Shown here piece by piece: positions 1 through 10,285 of a DNA stretch of 15,502 bases (the stretch's first letter is position 1; each line of letters starts with the position of its first letter). The DNA is taken from NCBI GenBank assembly GCA_031404435.1, contig JANNHO010000446.1, positions 1 through 15,502 of the forward strand, given 5' to 3'. The translations under genes were made by a program, and so were the position numbers. Under the pieces are notes generated by a model that did not search any database, was not told the DNA's origin, and was given only the letters and a program-made list of their open reading frames with translations. Source of the stretch: VFMC01 sp031404435 (GTDB lineage: Bacteria > Actinomycetota > Acidimicrobiia > Acidimicrobiales > Ilumatobacteraceae).

Positions 1-1
1 C

Positions 2-763
2 CGCGAGGAGCCCTACGTTGCCGACGAGGTACAGGCCGCGCTCGAAGACGAGGGGATCCGCTTCCTGATCGGTGCCAACGTTGTCGCTGCGCGTCGCCGG
101 GCCGGTGGCACCGTGATCGTCACCTTGGACGACGGCATCGAGTGCGTCGGTGATGTGCTGCTGGTGGCCGCCGGACGGAAGCCGAACACCGAGGAACTCG
201 GGCTCGAGGCGGTAGGGCTGGAATCTGGCAAGTCGATCGAGGTCGACGATCAGCTTCGCGCCAAAGTCGAGGGCGGTTGGTTGTATGCCGTCGGCGATTG
301 CAATGGGCGTTCCCTCCTCACTCACATGGGCAAGTACCAGGCCCGGGTCGCTGCCGACACCATCCTCGGGCGCACCGCAGCCGCCGTGTCAGACCACACG
401 GCCATCTCCCGTGTCACGTTCACCGATCCACAAGTGTGTGCTGTCGGCTTGACCGAGGAACAGGCGGTGAACGCCGGGATCAAGGTTGCAGTGGTGTCGT
501 ACGGCACCGGCGACGTTGCCGGCGGGGCGGTGCTCGGCGATGGGTTCGTGGGCACCAGCAAGCTCGTCATCGACATGTCTGGCGAAGGCGGCGGGGTCGT
601 GGTCGGGGCAACGTTCGTCGGTCCGGGTGTCCAGGAGCTGCTGCATTCGGCCACGGTGGCGATTGTCGGCAAGGTGCCGCTGCAACAGCTCTGGCACGCT
701 GTGCCGTCGTTCCCGACGCTGAGCGAGGTGTGGCTTCGACTGCTGGAGGAGTACGGCCTCTGA
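2..763 (+). CDS. FAD/NAD(P)-dependent disulfide oxidoreductase family protein, C-terminal part (5' truncated)
   Basis: The first 253 codons visible belong to a pyridine nucleotide-disulfide oxidoreductase-family flavoprotein; its N-terminus with the FAD dinucleotide fold and any redox-active Cys pair lies before the window. Visible are the end of the NAD(P)-binding domain (AAGRKPNT near residue 60), the second FAD contact (VGDCNG near residue 97, then THMGKYQARVAAD), and the C-terminal dimerisation domain. In this family the C-terminal domain usually carries HPTxxE, whose His acts as acid/base. Here the motif reads FPTLSE (residues 237-242), so Phe replaces that His. This argues against an ordinary lipoamide dehydrogenase or glutathione reductase and resembles mercuric-reductase-like or uncharacterised members. 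Likely cytoplasmic. The substrate cannot be told without the N-terminus. The next gene starts 63 bases downstream with its own promoter-like sequence. Confidence 0.88.
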   Translation, partial: REEPYVADEVQAALEDEGIRFLIGANVVAARRRAGGTVIVTLDDGIECVGDVLLVAAGRKPNTEELGLEAVGLESGKSIEVDDQLRAKVEGGWLYAVGDCNGRSLLTHMGKYQARVAADTILGRTAAAVSDHTAISRVTFTDPQVCAVGLTEEQAVNAGIKVAVVSYGTGDVAGGAVLGDGFVGTSKLVIDMSGEGGGVVVGATFVGPGVQELLHSATVAIVGKVPLQQLWHAVPSFPTLSEVWLRLLEEYGL

Positions 764-787
764 CATCGGTACGCGCACCGATCGGCG

Positions 788-818
788 TTCGATGCTGAAC
801 GAGGGGGCGCGCGATACT
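788..818 (+). promoter_or_regulatory. Candidate leaderless promoter of the SNF2 helicase gene
   Basis: GATACT (813-818) resembles a -10 box and ends 8 bases before the GTG start at 827, so transcription would begin at or next to the start codon. No good Shine-Dalgarno sequence lies close to the GTG; GAGGGGG at 801-807 is too far away. A weak -35-like TTCGAT is at 788-793 with a 19-base spacer. Leaderless transcripts are common in actinobacteria. Confidence 0.4.
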
Positions 819-826
819 CGGAATCC

Positions 827-3495
<2,669 letters not shown>

Positions 3496-3499
<4 letters not shown>

Positions 3500-4404
3500 G
3501 CAAGCGCAGTTGGGATGATCCATGGCAGAAGTTCCCCGCGTCGAAACCACTCAAGGCCGAGGGAGGAATCGTCACCAGCAAGCAGCGTGGGGCGATGGCC
3601 GAATCGTGGTGGTCGAAGCGATTCGTCGAGGTGCTGGAGTCGTACGGCCTGGGCACGCGGATGCAGCGTGGCCGCCGCTACGCGCGCAGCGGTCAAGTGC
3701 TCAGCGTCGACGCCACACCGGGGATGCTGGTGTCGCAGGTGCAGGGTTCGCGGCGCACGCCGTACGTGGTGACCGTGCGTAGCGATCAGCCGACCGACGC
3801 GCAGTGGAAGCGCCTCGACATCGCGCTGCGATCGCAGGTGCGTTTCGCCGCGCGCTTGTTGGCGGGCGAGGTGCCACCGGAGCTGGAGACGGCGTGCGCC
3901 GACGCCGGGATCACGCTGTTCCCCACCACTTGGAAGTCGTTGAAGGCCACGTGTAGCTGCCCCGATTACGAGAACCCGTGTAAGCACATTGCCGCCGTGC
4001 TGTACGTGTTTGCCGACCAGCTCGACAGCGACCCGTGGCTCCTCCTGGCATGGCGGGGCCGCACGCGTGACGAAGTGCTCGGCTACCTCACCAAGAATCG
4101 CCGACCCGGTGCCCAGTCGGCCGCGGGTCCGGCGGCGGGCGCGTTGGCAGGCGATGGTGTGGCGTCGACGAGCAGCCGCGCCGACGGCCTCCCGGTGTGG
4201 TGGCCGCTGGTCCCCGGCACGGCCTCGACCTCGCCCGATCGCTGGACCGTCCCCGTCGCCGTGCCGCCCGACCCGCCGCATCGAGTGCTCGCCCGGATGG
4301 AACCACTCGACGCCGAAGCAGCCGGCGTCGCCGTCGGCGACCTGCTCCCCGCGGCGTACACAGCCGTGGCCGCGACACTGGATATACTTTCGTCCGGCCA
4401 CTAG
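3496..4404 (+). CDS. SWIM zinc-finger protein paired with SNF2 ATPase
   Basis: The 302-residue product contains a SWIM zinc finger: C153-x-C155-x6-C162-x-H164 (CSCPDYENPCKH), followed by a helical AAVLYVFADQLDSDPWLLL segment. SWIM fingers bind DNA or protein partners. The N-terminal half (WDDPWQKFPASKPLKAEGG, then AESWWSKRFVEVLESYGLGTRMQRGRRYARSGQV) is typical of actinobacterial SWIM proteins. The C-terminal ~100 residues are rich in Ala, Pro and Gly and look poorly structured. GTG at 3496 overlaps the helicase stop codon, so the two are probably co-translated; genes of this kind are often neighbours of SNF2 ATPases, and a shared complex is inferred. The 3' end contains the promoter-like AT-rich patch of the downstream vapBC genes. 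The exact role is unknown. Confidence 0.88.
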
Positions 4405-4417
4405 ATATATGGAGGAG
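4381..4417 (+). promoter_or_regulatory. Candidate vapBC promoter/operator and ribosome binding site
   Basis: An AT-rich island in otherwise GC-rich sequence spans the end of the SWIM gene. It has a -10-like TATACT (4383-4388), a direct repeat GATATA at 4381-4386 and 4404-4409, and a strong Shine-Dalgarno GGAGGAG (4411-4417), four bases before ATG 4422. The repeated hexamer may be an antitoxin operator, since VapB proteins usually autoregulate. No convincing -35 box was found. Confidence 0.45.
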
Positions 4418-4421
4418 CGTG

Positions 4422-4631
4422 ATGGCAAAGACACTGATCGACATCGATGGCGAGGCACTCGCGCGAGCTCAGCGTGTGCTGCTCACCACAACGAAGAAGG
4501 ACACGGTCAACGTCGCGCTGCGCACGGTGGTTGCTCTCGAGGCGCGCCGGGCCGATCTGGAACGGTTTACGGCTGACGCCCACTCCGACCTGCGAGACAT
4601 CGACATCATGGCGCGCGCGTGGCGGCGGTAG
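4422..4631 (+). CDS. VapB-type ribbon-helix-helix antitoxin
   Basis: This 69-residue protein opens with MAKTLIDIDGEALARAQRVL and continues TTTKKDTVNVALRTVVALEARR. That is the beta-strand plus two-helix pattern of VapB antitoxins (TIDID...T.K..TVN.ALR). The N-terminal half would form the DNA-binding ribbon-helix-helix dimer. The C-terminal tail, ending DIDIMARAWRR, would bind and block the toxin. ATG 4422 has the strong GGAGGAG site. Longer upstream reading in this frame is only the shadow of the SWIM gene. It overlaps the toxin gene by 13 bases, the usual antitoxin-first layout. Confidence 0.9.
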   Translation: MAKTLIDIDGEALARAQRVLLTTTKKDTVNVALRTVVALEARRADLERFTADAHSDLRDIDIMARAWRR

Positions 4632-5047
4632 CCCGCTACCTTGCTGATACCAGCGCCCTCGCTCGTCTACATCTTCCCGGCGTCAGGTTTGTGCTCGCCC
4701 CGCTCATTGACGCAGGACTCGTTGCCACATGCGCAATGATCGAGTTCGAGGTGCAGTGGTCGACGCGCTCCCCCGAGGAGTTTGAAGCCACTCGACTCGA
4801 CCGTGGACTCGGCTACGAGTGGCTGCCCACGGAGGACACCGATTGGCGGCGGGCGCTCGAGATTCAGAGGATGTTGTGGGCAGGCGGCAAGATGCGCAGC
4901 GCCCCCATTTCGGACCTGCTGATCGCCGCGGTGGCCGAGCGTCACCGCGTCACGATCATCCACTACGACGCCGACTACGACATCATCAACTCGATTACCG
5001 GACAGGCGACAATGTGGGTTGTCAATCGTGGAACCGCCGAGAGCTGA
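4619..5047 (+). CDS. VapC-type PIN-domain ribonuclease toxin
   Basis: The 142-residue product has the PIN fold: YLADTSALARL with D10, the CAMIEFEV segment with E42, SDLLIAAVAE with D99, and IIHYDADYDII with D117 or D119. These acidic residues normally hold Mg2+ or Mn2+ for RNA cleavage, and all are present, so the toxin looks catalytically intact. VapC enzymes cut tRNA or rRNA and halt translation when the antitoxin is degraded; the target of this one is unknown. The GTG start at 4619 lies inside the antitoxin gene, consistent with coupled translation. The stop at 5045-5047 is followed directly by the remnant of another PIN gene. Confidence 0.92.
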   Translation: MAAVARYLADTSALARLHLPGVRFVLAPLIDAGLVATCAMIEFEVQWSTRSPEEFEATRLDRGLGYEWLPTEDTDWRRALEIQRMLWAGGKMRSAPISDLLIAAVAERHRVTIIHYDADYDIINSITGQATMWVVNRGTAES

Positions 5048-5049
5048 AT

Positions 5050-5205
5050 GCCGCCACGCTGATCCGCGCCATCGAGTTCCAGCCGGTCGCCATCGACGAG
5101 GCTGTTGCTGATGCCTGGGCGTGCCTGCGAATCACACTGCGCGAGGCTGGATTCCGAATGCCGGTGAACGATTCATGGATCGCGGCCAGGGCCAGCCCCA
5201 CGCGT
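5050..5205 (+). pseudogene. Remnant of a second PIN-domain (VapC-like) toxin, C-terminal part
   Basis: In the frame of position 5041 the sequence reads EFQPVAIDEAVADAWACL, then REAGFRMPVNDSWIAARA. This matches the C-terminal half of VapC toxins, where the Asp of (V)NDxxIAA is the third catalytic acidic residue. No start codon, first Asp (LDT/ADT) or Glu motif precedes it; upstream, the frame merely shadows the intact vapC. After SWIIAARA-type similarity stops near 5200, the expected TxDxDF end is not readable. It is therefore a truncated relic, not part of the upstream toxin, which is in another frame. It may come from a second vapBC inserted at the same site, or from recombination between two PIN genes. 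Confidence 0.65.
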
Positions 5206-5228
5206 GAGCGAGGTTCTGCAGCGGCGAA

Positions 5229-7667
5229 CTACGCCGGTGACGGAGAACTGGCTTCATTGGCGCACGCTCGAAGCCACGGGCTGCGCCAGCAGCCGTCGCC
5301 GTCGGTCACTAGATCGTCGAGCCAGGCGGGGCCATCCCGTCTTGGCAGGTCGATCACGCGGGCCAGCGCGGCCAGCCGGTCGGCGTCGCCCATGTCGGGG
5401 CGCACGAGCGGGAGCGCAAGTAAGGCCTCGGTTCGGGTCAAAGTGACCTCCAGCGATTCGAGCGCTAGCGCCCGGCGACTGCGGTCGGGCGAGCCGAGCG
5501 CCTGCAGTGCTGAACTGGCCTCCAGACCGTGGCGCACGGCAAGCACGGCGACCACCAGGCGGCGCGCCAGATCGACCTCGTCTGCCAAGGCCCGGCCCAA
5601 GGGGTCGTCACGATGGACGCCGAGGGAGCGGATGGCGGCGAGCGCTCGCGCCGCGTAAGCGGCGCCGTCGTGAAGCACGCGGTCGAGGTCCGCCGCCAAC
5701 GTCTGGTCGACCGCAGCGCCGCGCAGCGCGTCGAGTGCGGCGAGGCTCACCACGCGGTCGGGATCGTCGAGCCGGTTCCGAAGGACGGCGCGCGCCCTCT
5801 CGTTGTCGAGCACTCCACATGCGCGAACGAGGCGCAGCGCCGTCGGAGTCGGCGTCGACCCGCCAGCCAGCGCCGCGTCGACGGCCGATGTGACGGCCGC
5901 GCCGAGCCGGCTCAGGGCGCGCCCGGCAGCGGCGGCAGTTGCGGTGTGGCCGAGCGCGGCGACGATGGGATCGACCATCGCCACGTCGTCGGACCCGACG
6001 GACGACAGCGCGACCAATCGCACGGTGGGTTCGTCATCGACCAGCAATCGCGAAAGCACGGTGCGGTCACCGCCGACGACGGCCAGAGCGCCGGCCGCCG
6101 CCCGGCGCTCGGCCGGGTCGGCTGATAATGCCGACGCTGAAATCTCGTCTGCCAATCGGCAGCGCGCCTGTCCGTCGAGCGCAGCGAGCCGGGCCAGCGC
6201 GCCCAGCCGCACGGCGGGCCGGGCGTCGTCGGCAAGGCGTTCCAGTTCGACCACCACGGCGGCCGAGGTCTCGCCGACCACGAGGTCGAGCCCAAGTCGA
6301 ACCTCGCTGACATCGTCGCTCACCAGCAGTTTGTGCAAGGCGGCGGCCTCGGCTTCTCCGTGCAGGTCTACGACGTGGTCGGCGAGAAGGCGCCGCTGCA
6401 GGCTGGCCGCCAGCTCTTGGCGATAGGCGCGTGACATCGATGCGGCCACCACGGTCCATCCCGCACACAGCACGATGGCGAACACGATCACCGCCGCCAG
6501 CGCGCCGGGCAGGAGTTGGAAAACGAGCAGCAGAACTCCGGTGATGCCGATGGCCGCAGGGACCCCGATGCCTTCGACGCTGGTCTGCACGGCGAGGCGC
6601 TCATCGACGGGCAACACCTGGTACGCCGCGTTGATCGATGTGCGGGTGGTCCCATCGGTCAGCGCGACGTCACTGATTCGAGCCAGCGCGGTAAGCGTGA
6701 AGAGCCCGAACGATCCGCCGCCGACGAGGGCCAGCGGCACGACCATCGCAGCGACGAGCACCGTGACGAACACGGGGTTCGCCACCAGGCCGAATCGAAC
6801 GCCAAGGCGTCGCAGCAAGAAGCCGGCGAGCAGGGCGAGGAACACGATGTCGATCAGGTTCAACACGACTGTGTACTTCGCAAGGAAGCGAGTGAGGTCG
6901 TCGCCCGCATAACGGTGCGAGGCACGATCGAAGAACAAGAAATCGACGACCTGGGTGCCCATGGCCGACAGCATCTGGTAACCGAACACAAGCATCACGA
7001 AGGGCTGCGTGAGTAGGCGCCGCAGCGGCGGGCGTAACTCACCGGCGGGCTCGCCGGAGTCGTGCTGCGAGAGGGCCCCGGGGTGGTGCCGCCACGTGAC
7101 GAGCAGCAGCCCGAGGAACATGAGTTCAAACATGGTCGTTCCGAGTAGCAGGTTCCGAGTGGACCCCAGCAGCGCGAGCAGCGGGATGCCGGCGAGCCCG
7201 CCGGCCAGGAACCCGACAGCGAACGCCAACACGATGCGCGGGAACTGCGCCTTGATTTCGCGCACATCCAGCATGCGCCCGGCCTGGCCCCCGATGAACA
7301 CGAAGCCAATCTGGATGAGGATCGGGAACGACACCAGCAGCAGGGCGGAGATCCAGCTGCCACCGGCCAGCAGCACGAGCCATGAACAGAAGAACACTGC
7401 CGCGAAGGCCCCCAGCACCCCAGCTGCGACGGCGACCAGCGGAAACCGCCGGACAGCTCTCGCCATCACGGCAGAGATCGGGATGCCGATAGCAGCGATC
7501 GCAATGTATGTCGCCGGGAGCCACGACGACCCGTAGGCATCGAGGAAGAGCGAGTTGGCCGGGACCAACAGTAAAGCCATCGTCATGCCGAACGCCACTG
7601 CCTGGGCCATGAGCAGGAGCACGACGTCGCGCGTGGTCTGCTCGTGCGACCTGTCGCTGGCCGTCAC
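5229..7667 (-). CDS. Npt-type (ATP/ADP carrier-like) membrane protein fused to HEAT-like repeats
   Basis: The 812-residue inner-membrane protein has two parts. Residues ~14-411 form about 12 hydrophobic segments with the look of the Npt1/Npt2 nucleotide-carrier or MFS-like family. A loop RISDVALTDGTTRTSINAAYQVLP precedes the last two segments, as in carrier-like proteins of this type. Residues ~440-800 are repeated Ala/Leu-rich helices of HEAT type (VRLGALARLAALDG, VRLVALSSVGSDD, RVVSLAALDAL), a likely cytoplasmic protein-binding scaffold. GTG 7667 was chosen because it follows the upstream stop codon after one base, behind a GGTGGG site; a 22-residue longer reading would run into the previous gene. 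It is the last gene of a three-gene operon. Substrate and direction of transport are unknown; it may be a sensor or receptor rather than a transporter. Confidence 0.82.
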   Translation of the reverse strand: MTASDRSHEQTTRDVVLLLMAQAVAFGMTMALLLVPANSLFLDAYGSSWLPATYIAIAAIGIPISAVMARAVRRFPLVAVAAGVLGAFAAVFFCSWLVLLAGGSWISALLLVSFPILIQIGFVFIGGQAGRMLDVREIKAQFPRIVLAFAVGFLAGGLAGIPLLALLGSTRNLLLGTTMFELMFLGLLLVTWRHHPGALSQHDSGEPAGELRPPLRRLLTQPFVMLVFGYQMLSAMGTQVVDFLFFDRASHRYAGDDLTRFLAKYTVVLNLIDIVFLALLAGFLLRRLGVRFGLVANPVFVTVLVAAMVVPLALVGGGSFGLFTLTALARISDVALTDGTTRTSINAAYQVLPVDERLAVQTSVEGIGVPAAIGITGVLLLVFQLLPGALAAVIVFAIVLCAGWTVVAASMSRAYRQELAASLQRRLLADHVVDLHGEAEAAALHKLLVSDDVSEVRLGLDLVVGETSAAVVVELERLADDARPAVRLGALARLAALDGQARCRLADEISASALSADPAERRAAAGALAVVGGDRTVLSRLLVDDEPTVRLVALSSVGSDDVAMVDPIVAALGHTATAAAAGRALSRLGAAVTSAVDAALAGGSTPTPTALRLVRACGVLDNERARAVLRNRLDDPDRVVSLAALDALRGAAVDQTLAADLDRVLHDGAAYAARALAAIRSLGVHRDDPLGRALADEVDLARRLVVAVLAVRHGLEASSALQALGSPDRSRRALALESLEVTLTRTEALLALPLVRPDMGDADRLAALARVIDLPRRDGPAWLDDLVTDGDGCWRSPWLRACANEASSPSPA

Positions 7668-7668
7668 G

Positions 7669-8115
7669 CTACCCACCGCCGTTTGGCGCGGTATGCGCGG
7701 CCGCAGCCCGCAACTTTGCCACGAGCGAGGCAATCACCCCGTTGGCCAGCTCCGGCCAGTCGAGGAGGAGTTCGTCGAGCACCGGCTTGCGGACCGTGAG
7801 AAGGTGTGTCGGCTCCAGCGCGGTGACAGTGGCCGACCTGGGTTCGGGCACTAGCACGGCCAACTCCCCGACGATTGCCCCGGCCCCCAACTCGACCAGC
7901 GTCGTATCACCGCGATGGACTCGCACTCGTCCCGCGACGACCACGAAGAGGTGATCTTCAACGGCGCCCTCCTCGATGATTGTCGACCCGGCGTCGACGC
8001 GCAGTTCGTCGCTCGACTCGGCGACAGCGACCAGCACTCGACCCGGGATGCCGGCGAACAAGTCGACACGATGCAGAGTCGCAACTCGGGTGACGACAGG
8101 CAAACGGTCTGTCAC
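7669..8115 (-). CDS. Stand-alone cyclic nucleotide-binding domain protein (CRP-like sensor domain)
   Basis: The 148-residue protein is almost entirely one cNMP-binding beta-barrel: LFAGIPGRVLVAVAES, DAGSTIIEEGAVEDHLFVVVAGRVRVHRGD, and the phosphate-binding cassette GAIVGELAVLVPEPRSATVTA. The Gly-Glu pair and the Arg before SAT are the residues that usually hold the cyclic phosphate, so ligand binding is plausible. There is no helix-turn-helix, so it is not a CRP transcription factor. It is more likely a cytoplasmic regulatory subunit. GTG 8115 overlaps the stop of the HD-domain gene (GTGA), and the stop codon lies one base before the transporter start. A 57-residue N-terminal extension in the same frame is Arg-rich and overlaps the upstream gene, so it was rejected. 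Confidence 0.88.
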   Translation of the reverse strand: MTDRLPVVTRVATLHRVDLFAGIPGRVLVAVAESSDELRVDAGSTIIEEGAVEDHLFVVVAGRVRVHRGDTTLVELGAGAIVGELAVLVPEPRSATVTALEPTHLLTVRKPVLDELLLDWPELANGVIASLVAKLRAAAAHTAPNGGG

Positions 8116-9869
8116 GGCCGCTCCACGCGAAGGATGCTGGCGATCTCGTGCGGTTCGTACGGGCGGAACCACTCGCGCGCGTAGAGTTCGGCCGGGATCA
8201 GAACCACCTCGACCGCCCTTTCGGCTGCGACGTCGCTGTTGCGACCGGCGCGCCGGATGACACCGGTGACACCGACCAGCATCCACGCGCCAACCGGCTG
8301 TGCTGCGTAGCCGCCGAGCGGACGCACGACAAGACCAGGCCCGGTGGCCGCGTACACGAATGCGGAGGGCGACCCGGCCGCGGCCAGTACCTCGCCAGCT
8401 TCCAGTTTGGCGGTGCGTACGTCCTCGAAGGCGGCGACCGGGTCGACCGCGCCGACTCGTAAACCGTGCGCGCCGAACCCCTCGATGATCTCGCCGGCCC
8501 GGGCCGAACCCGGCGCCACGGGGGTGGCCCGGTGGTAGCGCTCGCGCTCTAGCGGGGCAGCGCCCTCGACATCGGCCACGACGACGACCCGACCAGCGAG
8601 CTCAGGATGCATCGATACCAGGTGGGCGGCGACCTCGTCGGCGAACGCCGGGCGGTCAGCCGGACGCTCGAGTTGGACGAGCATTTCCGCAGCCCGAAGT
8701 AGGGGGTGCGGAAGGCCGGTGGCGTGCCGGGCAGCGGCAAACGAGGGCAGCACGTCGGCCTGGATGTCGGCGACCACCACGGCGGTAGCCCGCGCCGCCC
8801 TCTCGCAGGCTCCGTCGTCGGTGAAGTCGCCCCGGTGGAACGCGACGCGCAGGTGCCCGTTCTCCGTGACTACCGCGACACGGACGTTGGCCTCGCCGGC
8901 GCTTTTCTGATCGTCGGATCGCATGTGCAGGAGGTCGGTGTTGGCGGCAACGCGCAGGGCATACACAGCGCTTCCGGTTGCGGCGGCGAAGACCATCTCG
9001 TAGCCGGCGGCCGTACGTAGCGATGTCCCCCGCTGGCGGAGCGCGTCGGCCGCTCGCAGCACCCGCACGGCATCGATCACGTCGTCAACGAAGCGCTTGT
9101 GCTCGACGGCTCCCGACACCAACCATCCGTATGCCTCGGTCGTCGGGTCGTCGTAGCGGTCGACGTTGACCGGCAAGTCGATCAATCCTTCGCCGGCATC
9201 GGGAGTGCGCCCGGATGTCTTGTGCGCCTCGAGGTCGGTGAACACCGCACGCATCATCAGCCGCCGAAAGGCCGCAGGGTCGTCGAGCACGGCAGCCGGC
9301 ACGGTCGACTTGCTGTGTGCCGCGGTGAGCGACATGACCTCGCGCAAAACCACGTCGAGCGGAACGAGGAACGGCGCCTCCGCCGCGACCGTCCGCAGAC
9401 GGTCGACTACCGGCCCCGAGCCCTCGACGAGCAGATCGATCACGTCGTCCATCGCCGTGCTGAATGGGAGCTGGGCGCCGAAAAGCGCATGCACCCGTCG
9501 ACCGTCGAGTGTCTGGTCGAACATGCCGGTGTCGTGCAGGTAGGTGATGAGCAGCCCGTAGGCGACCAGGAAGGTTTGGCGGTCAGATGGCCGGGCCGCG
9601 AGGAGCCGGCCGTTCGCCGTGGCTGCCAGCTCGATGAACGAAGCGGCAATGTCGCGCACGTGAACGACGCCGTGATCGGCGAACAAGGAGGGGTGTGCCG
9701 TGGGATTCGCGAGAAAGCACTCGTCGTGGCGCAATGCCTCGATGGAGGCGCTTGCTTCGACGGGCTCCCAGAAGCGCTGCTCGATCAGCCGCCGCACCGA
9801 GGAATCGAGCAACCCGTCGAGGGTCGCCGAATCCGGCTGCGGTCGCATCGGCTCAATGTAGACCCCCAT
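8112..9869 (-). CDS. HD-domain putative phosphohydrolase with unknown C-terminal domain
   Basis: The 585-residue protein (from ATG 9869) has an HD-superfamily pattern: H66 and H70 (ADHGVVH), H112-D113 (YLHDTGM), H185 (AAHSKS) and D275 (RAADALRQRG). These would bind two metals and suggest a phosphodiesterase or nucleotide phosphohydrolase. Residues ~320-585 form an alpha/beta region with VRVAVVTENGHLRVAFHRGDF and a repeated hydrophobic core that I do not recognise. No membrane helix is visible, so it is probably cytoplasmic. The start is uncertain: GTG 9917 (601 residues), ATG 9869 and ATG 9848 (behind GGGGG, with a long spacer) are possible. It heads the operon with the cyclic-nucleotide-binding protein and the HEAT transporter, overlapping the former by four bases. 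A role in making or removing the ligand sensed by its neighbour is inferred, not shown. Confidence 0.8.
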   Translation of the reverse strand: MGVYIEPMRPQPDSATLDGLLDSSVRRLIEQRFWEPVEASASIEALRHDECFLANPTAHPSLFADHGVVHVRDIAASFIELAATANGRLLAARPSDRQTFLVAYGLLITYLHDTGMFDQTLDGRRVHALFGAQLPFSTAMDDVIDLLVEGSGPVVDRLRTVAAEAPFLVPLDVVLREVMSLTAAHSKSTVPAAVLDDPAAFRRLMMRAVFTDLEAHKTSGRTPDAGEGLIDLPVNVDRYDDPTTEAYGWLVSGAVEHKRFVDDVIDAVRVLRAADALRQRGTSLRTAAGYEMVFAAATGSAVYALRVAANTDLLHMRSDDQKSAGEANVRVAVVTENGHLRVAFHRGDFTDDGACERAARATAVVVADIQADVLPSFAAARHATGLPHPLLRAAEMLVQLERPADRPAFADEVAAHLVSMHPELAGRVVVVADVEGAAPLERERYHRATPVAPGSARAGEIIEGFGAHGLRVGAVDPVAAFEDVRTAKLEAGEVLAAAGSPSAFVYAATGPGLVVRPLGGYAAQPVGAWMLVGVTGVIRRAGRNSDVAAERAVEVVLIPAELYAREWFRPYEPHEIASILRVERP

Positions 9870-9992
9870 CTCTCGGTGACTCGCACGGCGGCCGGTCGCT
9901 CGCGCCCAGACTCTCACAACGTCGAGGAGCGATGCGCGATTCGCGAACGAGCGTGACCAAGTACACGGGTAGATCGTCGAGGAGTTCGTTCG

Positions 9993-10036
9993 TTGCTAGC
10001 ATTGCTGTCATTGACAGGTGAATTCGAGGCAAGGAG
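9993..10036 (+). promoter_or_regulatory. Candidate fitAB operator, promoter and ribosome binding site
   Basis: Three consecutive 9-base units TTGCTAGCA, TTGCTGTCA and TTGACAGGT run from 9993 to 10019. The last two create a perfect palindrome CTGTCA-T-TGACAG (10005-10017). TAGCAT (9997-10002) could be the -10 box, so the palindrome would sit over the transcription start, an ideal place for autorepression by the ribbon-helix-helix antitoxin. Shine-Dalgarno AGGAG (10032-10036) lies six bases before GTG 10043. No clear -35 box was seen. Confidence 0.55.
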
Positions 10037-10042
10037 AAACAC

Positions 10043-10285
10043 GTGGCAACACTCACGATTCGAGGCCTTGACGATGAATTTCGCGCCCGCTTACGGGTGC
10101 GCGCCGCCGAAAAAGGTCGCTCGATGGAGGCAGAGGTTCGAGAAATCCTGCGTGAAGCGCTGACCGAGCCATCAGGGCGCGACCGTCTCGGAAGCCGCAT
10201 CCAGCAGCGATTCGCAACGCTCGGAGGAATCGAACTCGACCTACCGGCACGCACCGACCTTCCCCGTGCAGCCACGCTGCCGTGA
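10043..10285 (+). CDS. FitA-type ribbon-helix-helix antitoxin
   Basis: The 80-residue protein starts MATLTIRGLDDEFRARLRVRAAEKGRSMEAEVREILREAL, the hallmark of FitA-like antitoxins (TIR.LDD....LR.RAA..GRSMEAEVR.IL). This part forms the DNA-binding ribbon-helix-helix. The C-terminal ~40 residues (RIQQRFATLGGIELDLPART) are the expected toxin-blocking tail. The GTG start is supported by AGGAG six bases upstream. The gene overlaps the toxin by four bases (GTGA). Binding to the palindrome just upstream and autorepression are likely from family knowledge. Confidence 0.93.
   Translation: MATLTIRGLDDEFRARLRVRAAEKGRSMEAEVREILREALTEPSGRDRLGSRIQQRFATLGGIELDLPARTDLPRAATLP

Noticed and set aside
7668..7733. 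22-residue extension of the Npt-HEAT protein
   Set aside because: It overlaps the cNMP-binding gene, and the GTG at 7667 has a GGTGGG site at good distance.
8116..8286. N-terminal extension of the cNMP-binding protein
   Set aside because: Arg/Ser-rich without family character and fully overlapping the HD gene; the GTG at 8115 overlaps the previous stop in the normal coupled way.
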